DNA of 64,000 bases from Brevibacillus choshinensis (lineage in GTDB: Bacteria; Bacillota; Bacilli; Brevibacillales; Brevibacillaceae), in the NCBI RefSeq assembly GCF_016811915.1, contig NZ_CP069127.1:4250001-4314000 (forward strand), read 5' to 3'. The position numbers and the translations under genes were made by a program. Shown piece after piece: positions 59,601 through 64,000 of this stretch; the stretch's first letter is position 1; every line of letters starts with the position of its first letter. The notes beneath the pieces were generated by a model. It had not been told where the DNA came from and made no database searches. It worked only from the letters and a program-made list of their open reading frames with translations.

Positions 59601-61028
59601 ATGCGAACGGCTGTCTATATCCGGGTCAGCACAGAGGAACAGGCGCGCGAAGGCTTCTCCATTGCTGCGCAACGAGAAAAGCTGCTGTCCTATGTCCATT
59701 CGCAGGATTGGACGCTTAAGAGCCTTTACGTGGATGAAGGTGCTAGCGCCAAGGATACCAATCGTCCACAGCTCGCGCGGCTTTTAACCGACATCCAGCA
59801 CGGGGAAATCGATGTCGTCCTGGTCTACCGCCTCGATCGTCTCACGCGGTCTGTACTCGACCTGTACCAGCTGCTCCAGAAGTTTGAACGCTATGGCGTA
59901 CGCTTCAAAAGCTGCACGGAAGTTTATGACACGACGACGGCCATGGGGCGCCTATTCATTACCCTGGTAGCTGCATTGGCTCAGTGGGAGCGCGAAAATC
60001 TGGCAGAACGCGTCAAGCTCGGCATGGAACAGATGGTCAAGGAGCGCAAACGGCCAGGTGGCCCTCCTCCATACGGCTACGAACTCATCGACGGCAAGCT
60101 GACGGTTCATCCAATCGAAGCAAGCACGGTCAAGACCATGTTTGCCGAATACGCTCGGGGAGATTCGCCCAGAGCGATCGCTGAACACGCCAATCGTCAG
60201 GGATCCCGCGGAAAAAACGGAGCCAAATGGAGCGCCAGCGCAGTCCTTCGCCTGCTGAAAAATCCCGTCTACTACGGCGCTCTTCGCTGGAACCATGCTG
60301 ACGCCGGCCAAAGGCAAAATCCGCCAGAGGAGTGGCTCCTGGAGGAATCCGCTCATCCAGCCATCGTCGACGAGCACACCTTTTTTGCCGTGCAAAACAA
60401 GATCGAGCAGCGCAGCTCGCACCATCCGCGCACCCTCTCCTCCTCCCTCCTTTTTTCCGGACTCTTGCACTGTTCCCGCTGCGGCTCACTCATGCGGGGG
60501 AAAACCATTCGCTCGCAAAGGATTGGCGGCGCACCGTTTGCGCAGGCGTATTACACCTGCCCGGGAAAACGCAGCAAACTTTGTGACGCGCCCGCCATCC
60601 GGGAAGATCGACTGGAGCGAGCGATGCTTCAGCAGCTTATGCAGTATTCCCAGCAGGCGCTGGAGGTCGCAGCCAGCTTGTGGAGCAGGCAAGCGCAGAG
60701 CAGGCAAGGAGTGGAGCTGCAAACAGAAAACGCGCTGTCACTCAAGCGAAAACGCTGGGAAGAAGCCTATGCAGAAGGATTGATTTCTTTGGATGTTTTT
60801 CGAGCGAAGCTAGCGGAGCTGAAAGCTGTGAAAGACATGCTTCAGCTGCCTGCAACCGATCCAGGTTCTCCCGACAGCTTGCACCTCCTGGGAGATTGGG
60901 GCTCGATCTGGTCGCATGCCACACGCGAGGAAAAGAGGCAGCTTACGATGTGTTTGCTTGCGCGTGTGGATGCCGAGGAATCGGTTAACCCTCGACGCGT
61001 ACAAGTGAGCCAGTGGCAATTCCGTTAA
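59601..61028 (+). CDS. Large serine recombinase (integrase/excisionase of the element)
   Basis: Protein of 475 residues. Resolvase domain (1-140): AVYIRVSTEEQAREGFSI with the nucleophile Ser in RVSTEEQ (about 10), VLVYRLDRLTRSVLDLYQLL and the Arg-rich SRxxR region; recombinase domain (about 160-260, PPYGYELIDGKLTVHP); zinc ribbon with LHCSRCGSLMRG and YYTCPGKRSKLCDAP (about 295-335); then a coiled coil and C-terminal helices. This is the layout of SpoIVCA, the skin excision enzyme, and of phage serine integrases. ATG 59601 follows CAGGAGGGG. It ends 33 bases before the att core. Confidence 0.95.
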   Translation: MRTAVYIRVSTEEQAREGFSIAAQREKLLSYVHSQDWTLKSLYVDEGASAKDTNRPQLARLLTDIQHGEIDVVLVYRLDRLTRSVLDLYQLLQKFERYGVRFKSCTEVYDTTTAMGRLFITLVAALAQWERENLAERVKLGMEQMVKERKRPGGPPPYGYELIDGKLTVHPIEASTVKTMFAEYARGDSPRAIAEHANRQGSRGKNGAKWSASAVLRLLKNPVYYGALRWNHADAGQRQNPPEEWLLEESAHPAIVDEHTFFAVQNKIEQRSSHHPRTLSSSLLFSGLLHCSRCGSLMRGKTIRSQRIGGAPFAQAYYTCPGKRSKLCDAPAIREDRLERAMLQQLMQYSQQALEVAASLWSRQAQSRQGVELQTENALSLKRKRWEEAYAEGLISLDVFRAKLAELKAVKDMLQLPATDPGSPDSLHLLGDWGSIWSHATREEKRQLTMCLLARVDAEESVNPRRVQVSQWQFR

Positions 61029-61039
61029 TTCTGGATTTT

Positions 61040-61085
61040 TGACTCTACGAGAACACGTGGCTCCCCACTTGGTTTGGAAAATTCG
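61040..61085. other. attR, right junction of the serine-recombinase element
   Basis: Element sequence changes to protease sequence at TCCCCA (61062-61067). The element side carries TTTTTGACTCTA (61036-61047), the inverted counterpart of the motif at attL. Confidence 0.75.
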
Positions 61086-61325
61086 GTCACAGCCGGAATT
61101 ATCAGTGCCAAAAACAGAAGATTGCAGGTAGCGAAAAGGCTTTACGAAGAAATTTTCCAGACAGATGCCGCCATCAATCCCGGAAACAGCGGGGGGCCGC
61201 TCATTAATTTGAACGGAGAAGTCATCGGTTTGAACGCTTTTATCATCCAGTCAAGTCAATGCCTGGGCTTTGCCATAGGAATTGACGCCCTGAAAACTCA
61301 ATTGGAGCAGTACGTGTTCAAGTAA
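61068..61325 (+). pseudogene. HtrA-like serine protease, 3' part of the interrupted gene
   Basis: Codons 156-240 of the reconstructed protease: [18 protein letters not shown], then [20 protein letters not shown] with catalytic Ser 196, and [18 protein letters not shown] at the end; no PDZ domain follows. It has no ribosome binding site of its own, so it can be made only if the element is excised. The reading frame is intact, which argues against long-standing decay. Confidence 0.85.
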
Positions 61326-61411
61326 TCCGATTGCAGGAAAAACGAAAAAGAACTGGCTGCGCCATTATCGGCGTAGCCCCACCATTCATGGATGGCGTCT
61401 ATTAGCTGTAC

Positions 61412-61440
61412 AAAAAAACCCCGTCTAGAGGGACGGGGCT
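61412..61440 (-). terminator. Terminator of the 48-aa gene
   Basis: On the minus strand GCCCCGTC, loop CCTCTA, GACGGGGT, then TTTTTTT. It includes the stop codon of the small gene. Confidence 0.85.
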
Positions 61441-61571
61441 TGCTTTTCAAACGCAATCAGGTACACATTTTTACCATCGGCATTGATCTGTTCTTCCGCT
61501 TGCTTCAGTTGCTGCAGCTGAGCGGCCGTCAGCTGTGCAATTGGCAATTCATTCAAGCGATTTTGCTCCAT
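61425..61571 (-). CDS. Small soluble protein, 48 aa, unknown function
   Basis: Reads MEQNRLNELPIAQLTAAQLQ, then QLKQAEEQINADGKNVYLIA and FEKQAPSL: a helical, glutamine-rich start with a short hydrophobic strand. ATG 61571 follows CGGAGGAATGGGC, and a terminator overlaps its stop, so it is a well-formed gene. It lies between the interrupted protease and the DUF2325 gene, both close by. Family unknown. Confidence 0.65.
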   Translation of the reverse strand: MEQNRLNELPIAQLTAAQLQQLKQAEEQINADGKNVYLIAFEKQAPSL

Positions 61572-61633
61572 AGCCCATTCCTCCGTTGATATCAGACTCG
61601 CCGATTAGTCTGCCCAACCGGATCGGTATGTAT

Positions 61634-61915
61634 TTACGCTGGCATATGAAAGGCCTTGGCAATGGCAGAGCAAGAGCGTTTACAAAACAGAATGGGCAAT
61701 TCACGGTCTTTTGCCTGGTTCTTTACTGTTTTTGCGAGGTTGTGATTGACGTAATCCGTCAGCACGAGAATCATATGGGTGCCAGTCGGGATCTTCACTC
61801 CTGTTTGCGAGCTTTTCCGTCCCGTTACGTGGTGAATTTCCCGGAATCCCTTTTCCTGCAAAAACTCGATGATATTCCCTAGGCGGTCTCCGCCAATGAC
61901 TAGAATGGATGACAT
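61634..61915 (-). CDS. DUF2325 domain protein, 93 aa
   Basis: Small Rossmann-like protein: MSSILVIGGDRLGNIIEFLQ, then HHVTGRKSSQ, LVLTDYVNHNLA and LPILFCKRSCSAIAKAF with two cysteines near the end. These are the marks of DUF2325, whose function is unknown. ATG 61915 follows TAAGGAGG. A good minus-strand promoter (TTGTCA, 17 bases, TAATAT) lies 96 bases upstream and overlaps a Fur-box-like site, so it is probably iron-repressed. Confidence 0.87.
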   Translation of the reverse strand: MSSILVIGGDRLGNIIEFLQEKGFREIHHVTGRKSSQTGVKIPTGTHMILVLTDYVNHNLAKTVKNQAKDRELPILFCKRSCSAIAKAFHMPA

Positions 61916-61982
61916 AACCGTGTTACCTCCTTAAAATAATGGGATTGTGTATGTGATCGGTGTCGGTTCTCATTCGGTTAAT

Positions 61983-61997
61983 TGATAATGAATATCA
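61983..61997. promoter_or_regulatory. Fur-box-like site 1
   Basis: TGATAATGAATATCA matches the 7-1-7 consensus TGATAATNATTATCA at all but one base. It lies downstream of the DUF2325 -10 box, where transcription starts. Confidence 0.6.
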
Positions 61998-62004
61998 CTC
62001 TTAT

Positions 62005-62019
62005 TGATAAATATTATCA
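62005..62019. promoter_or_regulatory. Fur-box-like site 2
   Basis: TGATAAATATTATCA also differs from the 7-1-7 consensus by one base. It covers the -10 box of the DUF2325 promoter. The two sites are 22 bases apart, centre to centre. Confidence 0.6.
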
Positions 62020-62039
62020 TTCCCATTTGTGTTTGACAA
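62011..62039 (-). promoter_or_regulatory. Promoter of the DUF2325 gene
   Basis: On the minus strand TTGTCA (62039-62034) and TAATAT (62016-62011) are 17 bases apart, close to consensus. Confidence 0.65.
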
Positions 62040-62202
62040 TACTCTCCATGATATCTTTTTTGTAAAATAACAAAACGTAATGGCAATGACAGAGGGCTCC
62101 CCTTCTCATGATCGTTTGGGCTGTCCCTGTGGTATGCTAATGCAGGATAGGAAATGGAAAAATCCTTTCTAACGGTCAAATCAAGGAAACTGTACATATT
62201 TC

Positions 62203-62232
62203 TTGCCCGGTGTATTTTTCCAAAGGTATAAT
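62203..62232 (+). promoter_or_regulatory. Promoter of the encapsulin operon
   Basis: TTGCCC at 62203-62208 and a perfect TATAAT at 62227-62232, 18 bases apart. Transcription would start near 62239, about 30 bases before the cargo gene. Confidence 0.6.
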
Positions 62233-62268
62233 GAAGAAATAGAATCAATTGCGAGGAGGTGGCGTAGG

Positions 62269-62868
62269 GTGCAAGACTTTACACAGCTGCACGCCATTTT
62301 TGATCGAACCAGAGGTTATATCAACCGCTTCATGGGCATTATTCAGCCGATTATTGACGCTGCCCAGGACGAGCATACTCGTCTGTACTATCACCACATT
62401 CTGGAAGAAGAAGAGCAGCGCATGGGACGTCTGCAAGAACTGGTTCCTCACCTGGAAACCTTGTCTGCTGAGAAAAAAACGGACCAGCTAAGTGACCGTG
62501 AATTGTCCCAACTGCTTTCCGATATCAATCTGGAGCGTTTTGGATTGCACAATTTCCGCGAGCATCTGGAGCTTTCCCTGTACGAGTTCCGGGATGACGA
62601 GACCCGTCAAACCCTCGATGGCATGAGGGAAAAAACTCACGCAGACTACCTGCAGGTGAAAGAAATCATGGCCAAGCTCAGTGAGCGCTTTTCCGATGTG
62701 TACACGGATCTTACCGACCATGACGAAGGTCACGATGTGCACCAGGTGGATCACCTGAAAGCGTCTGCGAATGCCCCTCAAGGCGTCGCTTCCGTCATCA
62801 CTCACTCTGCAGCACCGGTTTCCGCCAAAAAAGGACTGACTGTAGGCAGCTTGAAAGGTTTGAAATAA
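62269..62868 (+). CDS. Encapsulin cargo protein (IMEF-like ferritin-fold iron mineraliser)
   Basis: Protein of 199 residues: a helical, ferritin-like bundle (about 1-150) with HILEEEEQRMGRLQELVPHL (metal-binding type Glu/His), a Pro/Ala/Ser linker, and the C-terminal peptide LTVGSLKGLK, which matches the encapsulin-targeting signature (L/I)TVGSL. The position directly before the shell gene and the sequence type fit IMEF cargo, which mineralises iron in Firmicutes encapsulins. GTG 62269 follows GAGGAGG; the ATG-type start upstream precedes the promoter. Confidence 0.83.
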   Translation: MQDFTQLHAIFDRTRGYINRFMGIIQPIIDAAQDEHTRLYYHHILEEEEQRMGRLQELVPHLETLSAEKKTDQLSDRELSQLLSDINLERFGLHNFREHLELSLYEFRDDETRQTLDGMREKTHADYLQVKEIMAKLSERFSDVYTDLTDHDEGHDVHQVDHLKASANAPQGVASVITHSAAPVSAKKGLTVGSLKGLK

Positions 62869-62901
62869 GAGTACGATCCCGTATGACTTGGAGGTAGCGC
62901 T

Positions 62902-63750
62902 ATGGACAAGCTTCGTAAATACCCGGATTCTCCCCTGACAAACGAGGAATGGAACCAACTGGATGCGACTGTCATCGAAATGGCTCGTCGCCAACTGGTT
63001 GGCCGCCGTTTTATTGATATCTACGGACCGCTGGGTGAAGGCATCCAGACGATCACCAATGACGTCTATGAAGAATCCCGCTTCGGTGGATTGAGCCTGC
63101 GCGGCGAATCGCTGGAAATGACCCAGCCGAGTCGCCGAGTCAGCATGACCATCCCGATTCTCTACAAAGACTTCATGCTCTATTGGCGTGATGTCGCGCA
63201 GGCTCGTACGCTGGGAATGCCGCTCGATATGAGTGCGGCAGCCAATGCAGCCGCAGGCGGCGCTTTGATGGAGGACGATCTGATTTTCAACGGTGCTGCC
63301 GAGTTCGATCTCCCAGGGCTGATGAATGTAAAAGGGCGTCTCACCCATCTGAAGAGCGATTGGATGGAGTCCGGTAACGCTTTCGCTGATATCGTGGAAG
63401 CACGCAACAAACTGTTGAAAATGGGCCACAGCGGTCCTTACGCTCTCGTGGTATCGCCAGAGCTGTACGCACTCTTGCATCGCGTACACAAGGGAACAAA
63501 CGTCCTGGAAATTGAGCATATCCGCAATATCGTAACGGACGGTGTTTTCCAATCCCCTACGATCAAGGGCCGCAGCGGTGTTCTCGTAGCGACCGGTCGT
63601 CACAACCTCGACCTGGCGATTGCCGAAGACTTCGACTCTGCTTTCCTCGGGGACGAGCAAATGAATAGCCTGTTCCGCGTATATGAGTGCGTCGTGCTGC
63701 GCATCAAGCGCCCTAGTGCCATTTGCACACTGGAAGAAACGGAAGAATAA
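62902..63750 (+). CDS. Encapsulin shell protein
   Basis: HK97-fold nanocompartment shell subunit, 282 residues (family also called linocin M18). Typical features: RKYPDSPLTNEEWNQLDATV at the start, GRRFIDIYGPLGEGIQT, RVSMTIPILYKDFMLYWRDV, and the C-terminal AIAEDFDSAFLGDEQMNSLF with RIKRPSAICTLE. The shell self-assembles around the cargo encoded 34 bases upstream. ATG 62902 follows TGGAGGTAGC. A long hairpin terminator follows. Together with the cargo it should store iron. Confidence 0.93.
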   Translation: MDKLRKYPDSPLTNEEWNQLDATVIEMARRQLVGRRFIDIYGPLGEGIQTITNDVYEESRFGGLSLRGESLEMTQPSRRVSMTIPILYKDFMLYWRDVAQARTLGMPLDMSAAANAAAGGALMEDDLIFNGAAEFDLPGLMNVKGRLTHLKSDWMESGNAFADIVEARNKLLKMGHSGPYALVVSPELYALLHRVHKGTNVLEIEHIRNIVTDGVFQSPTIKGRSGVLVATGRHNLDLAIAEDFDSAFLGDEQMNSLFRVYECVVLRIKRPSAICTLEETEE

Positions 63751-63769
63751 ATCTTTCTTCGCATGGGAA

Positions 63770-63814
63770 AAGGCGCATCAATTGACTTATACAGCAATTG
63801 ATGCGCCTTCTTTA
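63770..63814 (+). terminator. Encapsulin operon terminator
   Basis: AAGGCGCATCAATTG pairs perfectly with CAATTGATGCGCCTT around a 10-base loop, then CTTTAT. Confidence 0.88.
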
Positions 63815-63887
63815 TGTGGATTTGGAGTCGTTCGGTGCTTGAACAAGATCATGTGATCCATTATCAACCGTGGGGTGACTTACTTTC

Positions 63888-64000
63888 ATGTTGTTTCGCA
63901 GCTTTTTTGGACCCGTTCTTGCTGTGATCCTGCCTTATCTTTTGTTCGAGTTCCTGCGCATGAACCGCTCACTGGATCTGTTGTTTGTTTTGCCGAGAGG
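63888..64000 (+). CDS. Start of an unknown membrane protein (runs off the window)
   Basis: ATG 63888 with GGGGTGACTT upstream opens MLFRSFFGPVLAVILPYLLF followed by EFLRMNRSLDLLFVLPR. Only 37 codons are visible: an N-terminal membrane helix and the start of a second hydrophobic stretch. No family can be named. Confidence 0.45.
   Translation, partial: MLFRSFFGPVLAVILPYLLFEFLRMNRSLDLLFVLPR

Larger units (their letters stand above)
57772..61061 (+). mobile_element. 3,290-bp serine-recombinase element inside an HtrA-like gene
   Basis: Bounded by two copies of TCCCCA (57772-57777 and 61062-61067); one copy belongs to the element. It holds three genes: a YheC/YheD-type ATP-grasp protein (minus), an HxlR-type regulator and a large serine recombinase (plus). 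Coding sequence runs to within about 33 bases of both ends. Removing it restores the protease frame with no base lost. The element ends carry inverted TAGAGnCAAAAA motifs centred on the T-C of the core, as expected for attP. No structural phage genes are present. Confidence 0.85.

Noticed and set aside
61328..61388. GGCTGCGCC/GGCGTAGCC hairpin after the protease 3' part
   Set aside because: It has no T tract and no conserved partner, so calling it a terminator is not supported.
1..64000. CRISPR arrays, tRNA and rRNA genes
   Set aside because: No regularly spaced repeats with spacers and no cloverleaf or rRNA-like stretches were noticed by reading; a dedicated scan was not possible.

Overview
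The window looks like a piece of the chromosome of an endospore-forming Bacillota bacterium of the Paenibacillaceae, most likely Brevibacillus. Reasons: moderate GC content, strong Shine-Dalgarno sequences with many GTG and TTG starts, sporulation genes (spo0M, ytrH-ytrI, YjcZ-like small proteins, a YheC/YheD coat-associated protein), SLH-domain surface protein, and low-GC Gram-positive regulators (CodY, CcpA). The gene order thiI-nifZ ... ezrA-like, refZ, dgcP, rpsD ... acuABC, ccpA, aroA, ytxJ follows the backbone known from Bacillus subtilis, with extra genes inserted. No tRNA, rRNA or CRISPR array was seen. The species name is an inference.

Layout. 1-5.8 kb: sulfur-transfer genes (thiI partial, cysteine desulfurase), a LysM protein, dapF, a DUF84 NTPase. 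5.8-12.4 kb: nucleotidase, DUF1540 protein, SDR oxidoreductase, and three MFS exporters with an ArsR-like regulator. 12.5-15.5 kb: an enolase-superfamily OSBS/N-acylamino acid racemase with an RpiR regulator, then codY. 15.6-21.2 kb: sporulation block (YjcZ-like proteins, spo0M, ytrHI), another MFS exporter and an HD-GYP c-di-GMP phosphodiesterase. 21.3-22.6 kb: an intact IS3-family element sitting in the loop of a transcription terminator. 22.6-26.6 kb: M42 peptidase, GNAT acetyltransferase, HI0933-type flavoprotein. 26.8-30.1 kb: an unusual TPM-EzrA fusion and a RefZ-like TetR regulator. 30.2-36.1 kb: nuclease/phosphatase-type protein, lipoprotein, MBL hydrolase, GAF-GGDEF diguanylate cyclase, histidine phosphatase. 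36.3-44.8 kb: SLH surface protein, rpsD with a structured leader, DinB protein, Old Yellow Enzyme homologue, class A PBP. 44.9-54 kb: acuABC, a nucleosidase-glutaredoxin fusion, ccpA, csoR, aroA, an FtsA-like protein with a beta-rich repeat tail, ytxJ. 55-57 kb: M29 aminopeptidase and PadR regulator. 57.3-61.3 kb: a 3.29-kb serine-recombinase element interrupting an HtrA-like protease gene. 61.4-64 kb: a DUF2325 gene with tandem Fur-box-like sites and an iron-type encapsulin operon (cargo plus shell).

The strongest novel signal is the 3,290-bp element at about 57,772-61,067. A large serine recombinase, an HxlR regulator and a YheC/YheD-type ATP-grasp gene separate the His and Asp of an HtrA-like catalytic triad from its Ser. 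The two junctions share TCCCCA, joining them restores one 240-codon reading frame exactly, and the element ends form an inverted repeat centred on that shared core, as expected of an attP site. This resembles the intervening elements (skin in sigK and others) that are cut out during sporulation, although excision here is untested. Other notable features are the TPM-EzrA fusion, the MtnN-glutaredoxin fusion, the FtsA-like tail repeats, and the Fur-type sites next to an encapsulin iron-storage locus.
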